Source: Pestalotiopsis fici W106-1
Lineage: Eukaryota; Ascomycota; Sordariomycetes; Amphisphaeriales; Sporocadaceae
DNA length: 64,000 nucleotides
Assembly (NCBI RefSeq): GCF_000516985.1
Contig: NW_006917093.1
Coordinates: forward strand, 2,976,001 to 3,040,000
Reading direction: 5' to 3'
The notes under the pieces are model-generated. The model ran no database searches. It had not been told where the DNA came from and worked only from the letters and a program-made list of their open reading frames with translations. The position numbers were made by a program, and so were the translations under genes. This document shows, piece by piece, positions 23,745 through 34,428 of this stretch. How positions within the stretch are numbered: the stretch's first letter is position 1; each line of letters starts with the position of its first letter.

Positions 23745-25903
23745 ATGTCGTCAAAGTTGAAGGCTGCGATTCTCATCGTCTCCACGACGGCTGCCAAGGA
23801 TCCCAGCAAAGATGCGTCGGCAGAGATCTTGAAGGATGTCTTGGAGCGGGAAGGCGGAGGGAACTGGGACTTGGTGGAAACCAAGATTGTGCCAGATAAA
23901 CTTGATGAGATACAGGGCGCGCTCAAACTCTGGTTCACGAAACAAGTCAATCTGATTTTAACGACCGGAGGAACGGGCTTTGCTACATCGGATAATACTC
24001 CCGAGGTATAATTATTTCCAAGATGCGAAATAAGTCTTCTTTAAAAAGCACAATAGCTAACTTTGAATATAGGCCGTATTGCCATTGCTGCAGAAGCAAG
24101 CGCCCGGGCTTGTACATGGCATGCTAGCGGCATCGTTGAGTGTCACACCGTGTAAGTGACCGCTCCTCGATTTATACTCGACGACGAATCTGACCAGAGG
24201 TGATAGTTGCAATGATGTCACGTCCAGTTGCTGGTGTACGAGATAATTCCCTCATCATCACTTTGCCCGGATCGCCAAAGGGTGCAAAAGAGAATCTACA
24301 AGCTGTCCTCAAGACCTTACCGCATGCCTGTCTTCAGGCGGCCGGCATGGACTCTAGAACTTTGCATGCCGGAGGAATCAAGAAGCTTGAATCTGACGCA
24401 GGCATCAAGTCAGGCGAAGCCGCACGTACACATTCACACGGTCATTCTCACCACACCCATGGACATGATCATGGGCATGGTCATTCGCACGGTCACAACC
24501 ACGGCCATGGCCATGGGGGACCCGTACGGCATACTGCTCCTGGAGCTAATCCATTATCAAACGATCCTAGTTTGGGGCCCAGTAGGAGAAATCGCGAATC
24601 GCCATACCCCATGCTCGAAGTAGACGATGCCCTCGCCCGCATCCGAGAGAACACTTCGGCGCCAGTGACTGTCAATGCTAGGGTAGACCGGTCACTGCCG
24701 GGATCCGTACTCGCAGAGGACGTGAAAGCCAGGGCAAATGTCCCAGCTTTCCGTGCCAGTATCGTTGATGGGTATGCCGTGGTCGTTCCCAAGGATGGTA
24801 ATTTGAAGGGCGTTTTCCCCGTCGTTTCGGTATCTCACGCAGCTCCTGGTGAAGGGTTCAAGCATCTGAATGAAGGGGAGATTGCTAGAATCACCACTGG
24901 TGCACCTCTACCTCCCGGTGCCACGTCAGTGATCATGGTTGAGGATACCGTACTCAAGACGATGACTGATGACGGGAAAGAGGAGAAGGAGGTCGAAATT
25001 CTCGCAGACGGCGTCAAGGAAGGCGAAAACATTCGTGAAGTCGGAAGTGATATCGAGAAGGACACTCTCATACTTGGAAAGGGCGAGCAAATTTCAGCGG
25101 TGGGTGGAGAGATTGGTCTGCTCGCTGCGGTTGGTGTTGCCGAAGTCAAGGTGTACCAGAAACCAATAGTCGGCGTGCTATCAACGGGAGACGAGATCGT
25201 CGAGCACGACCGGCCCGGCGAGCTCAGACTTGGCGAGGTTCGAGACACGAATCGCATCACCCTCATGTCAGCGGCACAAGAACACGGCTTTGAAGTGGTG
25301 GATCTGGGTATCGCGTCGGATAAGCCCGGTACCCTCGAGGAGACCCTGCGTGATGCGCTGAGAAAGGTGGACATGATCATCACCACGGGCGGAGTCAGCA
25401 TGGGCGAGTTGGACCTGCTCAAACCCACCATTGAGCGCTCCCTCGGTGGCACCATTCACTTTGGCCGCGTGGCCATGAAGCCCGGGAAGCCCACCACCTT
25501 TGCTACCGTTCCCTTCAAGAGCAATTCGGGCGAGCGTATGAACAAGATCATATTCTCCCTTCCCGGAAACCCGGCATCGGCTATTGTCACCTTCCACCTC
25601 TTTGTCTTGCCATCGCTGCACCAAATGTCTGGAATCGAGCCAGCTGGGTTGACCAAGGTGCCGGTATCGCTCGCTCATGACTTTTCCCTCGACAAGCAGA
25701 GACCCGAGTACCACCGAGCCGTAGTGAGTATCGGCAAGGATGGGACGCTCAGTGCAGAGAGTACAGGAGGGCAGAGGAGCAGCAAGGTGGGTAGTCTCAA
25801 GGGTGCCAATGCATTGCTATGTATGCCGGCTGGTAAAGGTCCCCTGCGCAAGGGAGAAAAGGTCGATGCCCTGCTCATGGGGGCAATCAGAACCGAGTTC
25901 TAG
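23745..25903 (+). CDS. cnxE: Molybdenum cofactor protein, gephyrin-like G-E fusion (CnxE/NIT-9 type)
   Basis: Bifunctional enzyme: the N-terminal MogA/Cnx1G-like domain adenylates molybdopterin, and the C-terminal MoeA/Cnx1E-like domain inserts molybdate. The cofactor serves nitrate reductase, xanthine dehydrogenase and sulphite oxidase. Three exons: 23745-24005, 24073-24151 and 24207-25903, giving 678 residues. G domain signs are LTTGGTGFATSDNTPE, the PGLVHGMLAASL block, and TLPGSPKGAKENL. A linker at about residues 189-215 is a His-Gly-Ser run with 15 His in about 30 residues. E domain signs are SIVDGYAVV, ITTGAPLPPGATSVIMVEDT, VGVLSTGDEI, TTGGVSMGELD and FSLPGNPASA. Domain order is G then E, as in gephyrin and other fungi and the reverse of plant Cnx1. 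The second acceptor (GATAG at 24202-24206) restores VTPFAMMSRPVAG. Confidence 0.95.
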
Positions 25904-26705
25904 TTGATGAATGCTGAGAAAGGTATTATTCTATGGGCGGCAATATAGTTCACCACAGTTCATCATTGATTGTTGAATATCACAGCATGTATCAATTTCA
26001 ACTGGACAAAAAAAAGAAAAAAAAAGCAATAAACACAGGAATACTACCTAGGCATGGCATGGTTCAAGTCGATTGTAATGAGATGTGACTGGTAAGCGAG
26101 GGCGTCTTGAAGGTCATAACTCTCATCGCTTTATACAAGAAGCTATGAGAGCCAAGTAATGAAGGAAGTCTGATCTTGCCTAACAATCGGGTAAAGAAAC
26201 CAAGAAGTATGGATATTGCGGTGGGCTCCAAGAAGGACGATGTTCACCATTTTGTTATGTTGGCCAGTTCAAAAAGTATCATGCAGCCAAGGTTCATCTC
26301 GGCGACTTCTTCACTTCCATTGGGCAATCGTCGTCAACATAATAAATAACTGACTGTCTAGGGTTTTACCTAATCGTTTAACATTGCTCAGGAAAATGCA
26401 CAATTAAAGGTGCAGAGTACATGACTGTCAAGGCAATTTTCAGGTCTTGTCTAATGTGATTTCCAAGATGCCAGTCCTTATGTACTGATTGTTGGACCTG
26501 GGATTGTAGGGTCGCCGTTTGATCGGACAGAAAGTAAAAGAAGACAGCGTTTGTTCGGACGACGATTGTTCAGACGACAATGGGCGCCGGCCAGGCTCAG
26601 ATCTGCGGCGCCTGGCGAATAGGCACAATCAGTAACCTGAAAACCTGAGGCACCCGCGGTTGTGAAGATTTATAAATCCAGGCCTCGGATCCCACCAAAC
26701 CGCCG
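25904..26705. other. Intergenic region after the MoCo gene
   Basis: 802 bp holding the 3' flank of the MoCo gene, with A-rich patches at about 26008-26027. No coding signal is convincing. Confidence 0.5.
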
Positions 26706-26972
26706 ATGGAATTCTTTCATTCACAATTTTATCCCACACCGGGAAGCTTCTCAACACCACCTTTCTCTTTGACTCCCTCATCGGGTCAAAGAGAAGGAAG
26801 CTTGGGCTTAGCCATGATGAGCCACGACGACTCGAACCCAGATATAACATCACGACTCCCCTCAAGGTATGTCTTTTCCATAAACTCTTTTGGCACTCTG
26901 CGCCGATAACCATGAACGCAATACTAACTGCCACCCACACAGGTGGACAAACCTAGATGCCAAGAGAAAATA
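26706..26972 (+). CDS. Small two-exon ORF of unknown function, possibly a truncated gene start
   Basis: Exons 26706-26866 and 26943-26972 encode 63 residues, starting MEFFHSQFYPTPGSFSTPP and ending RWTNLDAKRK. The 76-bp intron is strong: donor GTATGT, branch site ACTAAC and acceptor CACACAG. The frame is kept across the join. The protein is Ser/Pro/Thr-rich with no recognised domain. It stops at an A-rich stretch (26971-27003), just upstream of the broken gene at 27044. It could be a tiny gene, the 5' end of that broken gene, or a chance frame with a good intron. No function is assigned. Confidence 0.35.
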
Positions 26973-27043
26973 AAAAAAAATTAAAAATTAAACAAAGAAA
27001 AACAAACACCCACGCCCACACGCACACTTGCTCGACATCCACC

Positions 27044-27762
27044 ATGACGACCTCAAAGTCCTGCCTGGGCAAAAAAAAGGAACACAACCATCAAGATGTT
27101 GTACCCCAGGTTGAAGCTGGCAGCCTCATTGCCAGCTCACCCCCCCTCTCTCCAACCACACTCCCAATGTGGCGGCCAGCCACACTCTCTAAGCATTTCT
27201 GTCTACTCCGCAGCCATACCGTCGTCTAGGCATGGAGTTCTACCTGCCCATTGGCAACCGGCAGCTGTGGACCCTATTCATCAATACCCTCTCACCCCTC
27301 CGATCTGCATGGCCTATCCCCATGCCCCTCCATGAGTTCACCAACAACATTCAATTCCAGCACCACAATGCCGAGATGGTCTGGCAGCAGGAACGACGGC
27401 TCATAAATCAGCAGACGCGTGTGCAAGCCACGAGACGTCGTCTTCCGTGCGTGGGAGGAGACTCTGACGTGCGGCTGGTACAACGTCGGATCTTATGACT
27501 GGCCAGACCAGGTGAGGAGTTTGATCTGGACCCCCAAATACGTAAGTTGCAAGACAGACTCTCTGATGACACAAGACAACTAATAGAATGAGGGGAATTA
27601 GCCAACGACCTCAAATTTGCCAACTATCAGGTTGCTGTGGTCTTTGACCCGGAGAATGGAACCGTCGAGGTTCGCGTTCACAGATCGCTTGATCGGACTG
27701 TTCCAAGGTTCCCTGTCTTTCTCCCCCAGCGCGCGGTACCGTCGACGCCCACGAGACCATGA
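27044..27762 (+). pseudogene. Remnant of an unrecognised gene, broken across frames
   Basis: Several coding-looking stretches lie in order on one strand but in different frames. A possible start ATG at 27044 has a good CACC context (MTTSKSCLGKKKEHNHQ). After a TCCGCAG acceptor at about 27213 a frame reads PYRRLGMEFYLPIGNRQLW and on to HNAEMVWQQERRLINQQ. Another frame then reads KPRDVVFRAWEETLTCGWYN and NVGSYDWPDQ. The first frame resumes with EEFDLDPQIRKLQDRLSDD, meets a TGA at about 27589, and continues ELANDLKFANYQVAVVFDPE and GTVEVRVHRSLDRTV to a stop at 27762. The first frame also has a TGA at 27496-27498. I do not recognise the family. Introns alone do not easily explain the frame changes, so a frameshifted, nonsense-bearing relic is the best reading; sequencing error is the alternative. 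Confidence 0.42.
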
Positions 27763-28817
27763 AGAAGTTTTCAGTTCATGTCTGGCTTCTTCTCGACTTG
27801 CAGCACTCGTCCTGATGGGTTAACAATGACTATTGAAATCTGAGCCTTTATTCAAGGCTTAGTGACAACCATGTCACTAGGCAGTAGTGGGAAGGATCCC
27901 GAGTCCCCCCTTTGACCGATGGACGTTGGAGCCCGTGACATCCGACCCCTTATGGACTACATGTAGGGACGAATGACCAATCCCTGCATTCTTCAAAAAA
28001 AAAAGAGGGAATGAGAATGAGGACAATGACGAGGACCCGGAGTTCAAAGGGCAGGGACGTAATCAAATTTGTTTTTTTTTTTTTTTTTGGACGGGCTTTA
28101 GAGCAAAGAGAAAAAAAATAATTGACCGCTGTGAAAAATGGAATAATTACGCATGGTTCAGCAAACATGTGACCTTGTCTGAACTGGAAAGTCATGCTCA
28201 ATGAACTGTTGGCTCCACTGCAGGTGCTGGTAATGAAAACTCTTTCTCTTGTCCTTGGACTTCCAAAGACCTTTACCTATCCCAAAGTACCGGTATACGC
28301 CATCTCCTGTCGATCACAACCTGTTCCGTCCCATCTTTGTTCTTCTGTTCAACGGAAGTTGAGACGAGTACATTAGTGTTAGGCTTGGGCTGGCCCCATG
28401 GTCAGACGAGGCGCAAGGCAGACGGGCTGAGGGCAGATTGCAGCTTCTTGTGGATGCCGAAAGTATATGGCCATACTCATCGATGAGCTGAGGTTGGGTA
28501 TTCCAGGAATCCAAGCCACAGCATATGCAAAATGTACAGGAGAAAGGGCACCAGAATCCGACCTCGCAACTGAGTAGAAAGTTTATATGCTTCTGTTTTC
28601 CCTGTTTCTGTCTAAAATCATATTATAAATGAGGCGCCTATAGTTATATTGCTGTTGCAGTTTCGAAAATACTACACAATGCAATTTGTCGCACAGGAAA
28701 CCATCTGCCAAACGCCGGGGAATCCATTTCGAACTCCGAATGCTTGTGTGATACTACAACATACACCCTACTTTCACATCGTGTTAACCAACAGTGGTAT
28801 TTTTTCTTTAGAATTCT
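27763..28817. other. Intergenic region with a long T run
   Basis: About 1 kb between the broken gene and the 3' end of vma16. It contains a T homopolymer of about 17 bases (28072-28088). Open frames are short and unconvincing. Confidence 0.5.
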
Positions 28818-29680
28818 TTAACCCTTCCAGCCAAAGTCGTTTGCCTTGCCAGAGAGCAGGAGACCGATGATGAGACCGAAGAGACCGAGGACGGAACTGA
28901 AAATCTCAATGACGAGGATCTTGACGAAACTTTCTCACATGTTAGCCATCGTGCCAGCATACCAAAGATATTCACGGGGTCTTCTTACAGAGTTGCGTCT
29001 GCTGCATCGGCCAAGGCCGCTCCACTACCGTTGATGCCAACAGCAACACCGCAGACCAGGTTGCAGCCTCCCACGGTAAGACCAGCCCAGAAGAGGGCAA
29101 ATCCAGTGTAGTAGGCCTGCGCATCAAAAGCGGCGGCATCGTCGACGAATCCAACCTTGGAGGAGAAGACGATGGCCATGATGACTCCGTAAATGGCGAC
29201 GACCTCGCAGAAAATGATGGAAATCAAGTTCTTTGTTCGGATCCTAGGTGCCTTGACACCAGCACCGAGAATAGATGAGCCAGTGATGAAAATACCCCTA
29301 TCAGTTGGTCAGAATCCAGTGTGGGAAGAAGAAATGCCCGTGGTTTGTTCGTACCATGCTGCTCCGACGACGGAAAGACCGATGCAGAGGGCGATGCCCA
29401 GATCTGCCCACGCATACGGCGAAATCGATTCAATGAAAGCTCCAACCTATTCCCTCTGTGTGAGTATATCATCCCCTTATTTGTAGATTGCGATCGTGGA
29501 GGTGGGTATTTACGTTGAACGATTGGCCGCTGCCGGTGAAGAGCATGTCTGTAAACAAGCAGTCAGTTACGTCAATCTTGCCAACAGACGAGAGCGCCCA
29601 AATGATGACGACAACTTACAAGCTCCAACGACGAGCAGAGCTGTCGAGGCACTGCCCAGACCATAGTACAGAGCACCCAT
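28818..29680 (-). CDS. vma16: V-type ATPase proteolipid subunit c''
   Basis: Membrane proteolipid of the V0 rotor ring that carries protons into vacuoles and other acidic compartments. Five exons: 29680-29620, 29548-29514, 29446-29355, 29297-28989 and 28929-28818, giving 202 residues. The N-terminal extra helix ([19 protein letters not shown]) and the linker [15 protein letters not shown] distinguish c'' from c and c'. Rotor helices follow: [54 protein letters not shown] with the buried glutamate, [20 protein letters not shown] and the last helix [19 protein letters not shown]. Exon 2 is only 35 nt. All joins keep the family sequence. Divergent from arc1. Confidence 0.95.
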
Positions 29681-30291
29681 CTTGAGAGACTTTTGGATGC
29701 TGGAACGAGAAAGTCGATGAACAGATGTGGCGGCGCGGGAAATAGCTTGACAACAACAGCTCAACCTGGGGAGCTCACGGGATTATCGCGAGCGACGTTT
29801 AAGCTGCTAGGCAATGCCACACTCAACTGCAAGGTGCTCGGACTGGGACTCGGTTCAGGTCCCAGGCCCAATCAATCCCCAGGCACTGGCACCTGGCCAG
29901 CCAAGCTAGGTGGGCATGGACGTCACGGCTCCGGGTTATACTTGGCTCCGGCTGCAAGCTAGGTCATGACTGCACAAAAAGTTTTTATGTACTTGTGCAC
30001 AAGCTCCATTGGATTATGAAACATCTTTCTGTGACTCAATCGATCATTCAATCAGCCCCGCCAAGCGAATCGAGGGGCAGCTGCAAACCCAAAGCTCTTT
30101 CTTTCTATGCAGTCCCAAAAATCTACAAAAATCTCCCCCACCAATAAACGACGTTTTGCAACCGAGTCCACGATAGATTTGTATAATTTGCCTGCAAATT
30201 CGTAGGCAAACCCACCACTTCAGCCAAACTGTCACTCCCCCGGCTCTTTCGTCCTGCTTTTCGAAGCATCGCATCCATCCGAGCATACACA
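29681..30291. promoter_or_regulatory. Divergent promoter of vma16 and arc1
   Basis: 611 bp between divergent start codons. A GTATAATTTG stretch near 30180 lies about 110 bp before the arc1 ATG and could serve as a TATA-like element. No gene is visible. Confidence 0.45.
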
Positions 30292-31506
30292 ATGGCTGCC
30301 ATTTCGTCCCAGACTTACACCCCCGCCGAGGAGACGGAGATTCAGCAATGGATCACCACTTCCGACCGTCTCAAGTCGTCGCCCTCCGACTCGTCCATCC
30401 TCGGGTCCTTGAACACTCACCTGTCGACCCGAACCACACTCCTCGGTACCAAGCCCTCCAAGGCTGATGTCTCAATCTACCAGGCCTTGGCTCCGGTTGT
30501 CGCCAAGTGGACTGCCGAACAGCGCACTGGCGAGCAGGGACACCCATACATTGTCCGCCACCTCGACTTTGTCCAGAACTCCAACATCTTTGGCCTCGAC
30601 CTGAAGGACCAGGACAAGTTCCACGTTGACCCGGAAGAGGTCCTTTACGTCAAGCCTCCCGTTGATGCCAAGGCTGAGAAGAAGAAGCTCAAGGAGAAGG
30701 AGGCTGCTGCTGCTGCCGCCGCCAAGGCCGGTGGTGAGCAAGCCACTCTTGTCGACCGCACCAAGGCCGCCGCCGCCGCCGTCAAGGATACCGTCGTTGA
30801 GGCTGGCGCCGCTGTTGCTGCCGCTGCCGGCGTTGGTGGTGAACAGCAGCAGAAGCCCAAGGAGAAGAAGCAGAAGCAGCCCAAGCCTCAGAAGGCTCCT
30901 GCTGCCGCTGCTGTTCCCACGCCTGCTCTGATCGATCTCAGAGTCGGCCACATTCTCAAGGCCATCAAGCACCCCGAAGCCGACAGCTTGTACGTTTCCA
31001 CCATTGCCATGGGTGACAAGGAGGTTACGGAGGACTACACAGAGTATGAGGGCCAAATTTGCCGAACTGTGTGCTCGGGTCTCAACGGTCTGGTGCCTTT
31101 GGAGGAGATGCAGGGACGCAAGGTCGTGGTTGTTGCCAACCTCAAACCCGTCAAGATGCGTGGTATCAAGTCCTGCGCCATGGTGCTCGCTGCGTCGCCC
31201 AAGCTCAAGGAGGGCGAGGCCGATGACCACAAGGGCCCAGTCGAGCTTGCGAGCCCCCCTGCTGATGCGCAGGCCGGTGAGCGTGTCTACTTTGAGGGCT
31301 GGGAGGGTGAGCCCGAGGGTGTCTTGAACCCCAAGAAGAAGGTCTGGGAGACTTTCCAGCCCGGCTTTACCACGACCGACAACCTCGAGGTCGCATTCGA
31401 CGCTGGCGAGGTCAAGGAGACGGGCAAGACGGGACTCGGAAAGCTGGTTACTAAGAGCGGTGGCGTCTGCACAGTCAAGAGCTTGAAGGGTGCTACGGTA
31501 CGATAA
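30292..31506 (+). CDS. arc1: tRNA-aminoacylation cofactor Arc1 (EMAPII/Trbp111 OB-fold)
   Basis: Cytoplasmic cofactor that delivers tRNA to methionyl- and glutamyl-tRNA synthetases. Single exon, 404 residues. Residues 1 to about 125 form a GST-C-like docking domain (KPSKADVSIYQALAPVV, YIVRHLDFVQNS). Residues of about 125-205 are an Ala/Lys/Gln-rich linker with KKKLKEKEAAAAAAA, which suits non-specific RNA binding. The C-terminal half is the tRNA-binding OB-fold: LIDLRVGHILKAIKHPEADS, LYVSTIAMGD, RTVCSGLNGLVPLEEMQGR, VVANLKPVKMRGIKSCAMVL. The window shows strong GC3 bias here, consistent with high expression. Divergent from vma16. Confidence 0.94.
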   Translation: MAAISSQTYTPAEETEIQQWITTSDRLKSSPSDSSILGSLNTHLSTRTTLLGTKPSKADVSIYQALAPVVAKWTAEQRTGEQGHPYIVRHLDFVQNSNIFGLDLKDQDKFHVDPEEVLYVKPPVDAKAEKKKLKEKEAAAAAAAKAGGEQATLVDRTKAAAAAVKDTVVEAGAAVAAAAGVGGEQQQKPKEKKQKQPKPQKAPAAAAVPTPALIDLRVGHILKAIKHPEADSLYVSTIAMGDKEVTEDYTEYEGQICRTVCSGLNGLVPLEEMQGRKVVVVANLKPVKMRGIKSCAMVLAASPKLKEGEADDHKGPVELASPPADAQAGERVYFEGWEGEPEGVLNPKKKVWETFQPGFTTTDNLEVAFDAGEVKETGKTGLGKLVTKSGGVCTVKSLKGATVR

Positions 31507-32723
31507 ATCATCGGATCATTACCCAAGAAAAGATACCATGCAAAATCTAGAGAAATGTCGCATTCAGAGCAAGCAAACATTCAAATTGTGGCACACAAGA
31601 CGATAAGATACCTTCCTGCGACTTGCCGAGTGACGTCTGATTCAGCCGAAAGTAGTTCAACACTTCTACGACGTGACCATGGTGAGAAAGTCGTCGTATA
31701 AATTGGAGACAAATGTAAGCGTCCAACAGAGGGATAATAGCAGTTCCCTCTCTGTGATCTCACCGTCCAAGGATATTTTCCCGAGAGAGGCATGCGGGCT
31801 TGGTGCGGTAAAGTGGCGTTGTCCTGGCATTCCTTTTCCAAACTAAAAAAGCCCTACAAATACCAGTGCCAAGCGACGGGAGCTGAGCTTGTCAGCACAG
31901 GTTGGTAACACTATTTTAGCATTTCCACGAATGGTCAGATTGAAGAGTTGCACGCGTCTGCAATCGATACGGGAGACAGCCGAATCGTGTCGGTTCCAGC
32001 AAATGGCCAAGGAAAGTTTGCCTAGCTGCCATGTTCCATGGTTCGTCGCACGAAAACGGCGAGTCCAAGGAGAAATGACGCCGCTGCACAGTTCAGACCA
32101 CGGAACGGTCCCGTACCTGGCTTCCAAGGCAAGGCGACATGCTCTCAGACTCTGTCGATCCTATGGCCGCTTGTCCCGAGACTCAATTGATCTGCTTAGG
32201 GGACAGATCGGCAATACTATCGAAGGTCATCCCGTCTATGCCGTAGAGAATTTGACGACATTTTTCGAAGCGAGAAACATGCTTCTTCATTTGATGCATC
32301 AGCTGGACTCGTGTTTGACTGACCGAGAGCTTGGCAATCCTTCCAAAGTCCTTTTCAACGTCCCTTGATTATAGCGGTACTGCTTTCCGAAGTTGCCAAC
32401 CTCACAGCCACCGCCGAGCAAATTAAGCCGTTGGCCCAATCATTGCCATCGTCGTCTTACTCTTGGCCTTGATTATTTACTTTGTCAATCCAATTAGGTT
32501 TACGGACATTCCTTCAACCCGGGGTGAATTAAGCTTATTGAGGTCTTGAAAAGGTGGGTCGAGCTCCATCAGTCGTATAAACTTATACTGAAGGTGAAAA
32601 TCTATATGAATGAGCTCCAAACACTTTGCCTTTTGTCAATTAACACTCGCTCACAGACTTCACTTCTCCCACGTTTCTTCTAGAGTCCCAAAGAGATTTC
32701 TAAACCTCGATTGATCCCACAAG
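31507..32723. other. Intergenic region, doubtful plus-strand frame inside
   Basis: 1.2 kb between arc1 and the secreted protein gene. A plus frame runs from the ATG at 31931 to 32368 (about 145 codons, ending KVLFNVP) without recognised domains or splice signals; I cannot support it as a gene. A TATAAAC at 32576-32582 lies 148 bp before the next start codon. Confidence 0.4.
32576..32582 (+). promoter_or_regulatory. Possible TATA box of the cysteine-rich secreted protein gene
   Basis: TATAAAC, 142-148 bp upstream of the start codon at 32724. The following leader is pyrimidine-rich (CTTCTCCCACGTTTCTTC), as often seen before fungal transcription starts. Confidence 0.4.
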
Positions 32724-33417
32724 ATGCTCTACCGTGCCGCTCTTCCCGCCCTCGTGGCTCTCTGCTTTAACATTGCCGGAGTGTGAGTCAAGCCAGCTCA
32801 TTACATCTTTATCCTCATGACTAACGAATATGTATGTCAAGTGCTGCTATTCCAGCCGCTCAAATCACACCGGCGCCTGTCGTACGTGACTACGGAACAA
32901 CACCAGAGCCAAGCATTCCTGGCAGCTGCTTGACAACATGGGATGACTTTGAGCACACCACTGGCGGCGTCTCGGTCAACTGCTTCACTTACACGAGCAC
33001 CACTCGTCCAGGTAAGTCCCAAAGTTTCTTTGTTATCATGCCATGTACCACATTTTATTGGGAAGGGGCGAAAACACCCTCAAGACACCAAAAAAGACTT
33101 AAAACTCACGTATCTAAAACCCCCCAGCAAACTGCCCCGTCTGCACCGCAGACTCTACCCTCGTCTGTCCCCTCTTCATCTACGTCACCACCAGCCAGGT
33201 GCCCTGCTCCACCGACTGCTGCCCGACCACGGCCACGGCCTACGTCGACGGCGCCTGTCCCACGTGCGGCCAGTGCAACATTCCCACCGAGACCATTATC
33301 GAGACCACGGGATGTCCCGCCACGGCCACGACGACCGATGCCGCGGATCCCACCGAGACGCCGTCCTGTTGGTTGCCCGAGGGCTGCCCGGCGCTTTCTT
33401 CTTCTTCCGGGTACTAA
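32724..33417 (+). CDS. Small cysteine-rich secreted protein
   Basis: Three exons, 32724-32782, 32842-33011 and 33128-33417, give 172 residues. A signal peptide is clear (MLYRAALPALVALCFNIAGV), with cleavage probably soon after AAIPA. The mature part has about 14 cysteines, including CPVC, DCC, CPTCGQC and a final CW...GC pair. Thr-rich stretches between them could be O-glycosylated. No known catalytic domain is recognised. The first intron separates the signal peptide from the mature part, and the second lies in TSTTRPAN. Small secreted cysteine-rich proteins of this kind are candidate effectors or cell-wall proteins in fungi; that role is inference. There is no hydrophobic C-terminal tail for a GPI anchor. 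Confidence 0.78.
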
Positions 33418-34428
33418 ATTTTCGCACTTTTGAAAAAAAGGGGCAGGGAGGGGGCATTTGATAGTTTGCTTGAGTTTCATGTCAACAGAGGGGGAGTGAG
33501 TGGAATCCTTATCATCAGTCTCGCGGGCTCAGAAGACATTCGTGGGCGCCAGGGAGGTATCTGGTTCTTTTAGCCTCTCAAAGGAAAACGAAAATACATC
33601 AAGGTATCTCCAAAACCATTGCCCACTATTCCGTGTGCTCACAATTGGACGTGACCATGATCAGTGTAATACCTAACCCCCTTAGGCTGTAAACAGACTT
33701 TAATCGTCTTCATCAGGAAACAAGACCTTGAAAGAGTTGTAAAAGCCGAGCTCGTTGTGACAGTGTGATGTGTGAAAGCGATCCGTGGGACCGGATTCAG
33801 CCGCACTCGAAAACCGAATGAGGATATAGAACCAAATTCCCGGGGCGCTCGCATATTGCAAGGGTGCCCGTCAGCAAAACAATATGGTGGCGGCTGATCT
33901 ATGGTCAGCTTGTGGCTGCGTTGACCGTAAGCTAATTACAACAAGGGGAGGAAAGGCGACAAGACAGGAACCCCTACCCAAGGGGGAAAAAAAAACTGCG
34001 CTTTCTAGACTGTATTTTTTCTTTCTTTTGCAAACTATCTTTTCTATTTCATCTAGGATCGGAGTGATTTTAACCGTTTCCTTTGATTGGAAAGTATAGT
34101 ACAGACTTGATGCATCCTCATCCTCTGGCGTCAAGCCACCGGTCCAATGCTAACCTTATCCAAAAGGTGCGTGCCCCCAGTAAATTATCATACAATGCAT
34201 AATCATACAAAATGTACACAAAAATAGACACATCTGACCCTTCTTTTTTCTTTGTTGAACTGAGACGCCATTCCTTGTAAACGCCCATGAGATGCAATCG
34301 CTTTTAATGCCAGGCTCGTCGAAAAAGCCACGTGATATCGTACTCCACAACTATTCTCCTTGTTCACGAGAAGAAATATTGACTGTCCTTTAATTGTTTA
34401 ACATCGAAATCGCCCTGTTAGGATTTCA
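33418..34428. other. Intergenic spacer before rpo41 3' end
   Basis: 1.0 kb holding the 3' flanks of two convergent genes. A purine tract (33434-33456) and A-rich and T-rich patches occur. No convincing gene. Confidence 0.5.

Noticed and set aside
24428..24519. Repetitive CAT/GGT DNA considered as a non-coding repeat or CRISPR-like array
   Set aside because: It is in frame inside the MoCo gene and encodes the His-rich linker.
31931..32368. Plus-strand frame of about 145 codons between arc1 and the secreted protein gene
   Set aside because: Open but with no domain; a minus-strand frame overlaps it; no upstream exon could be justified.
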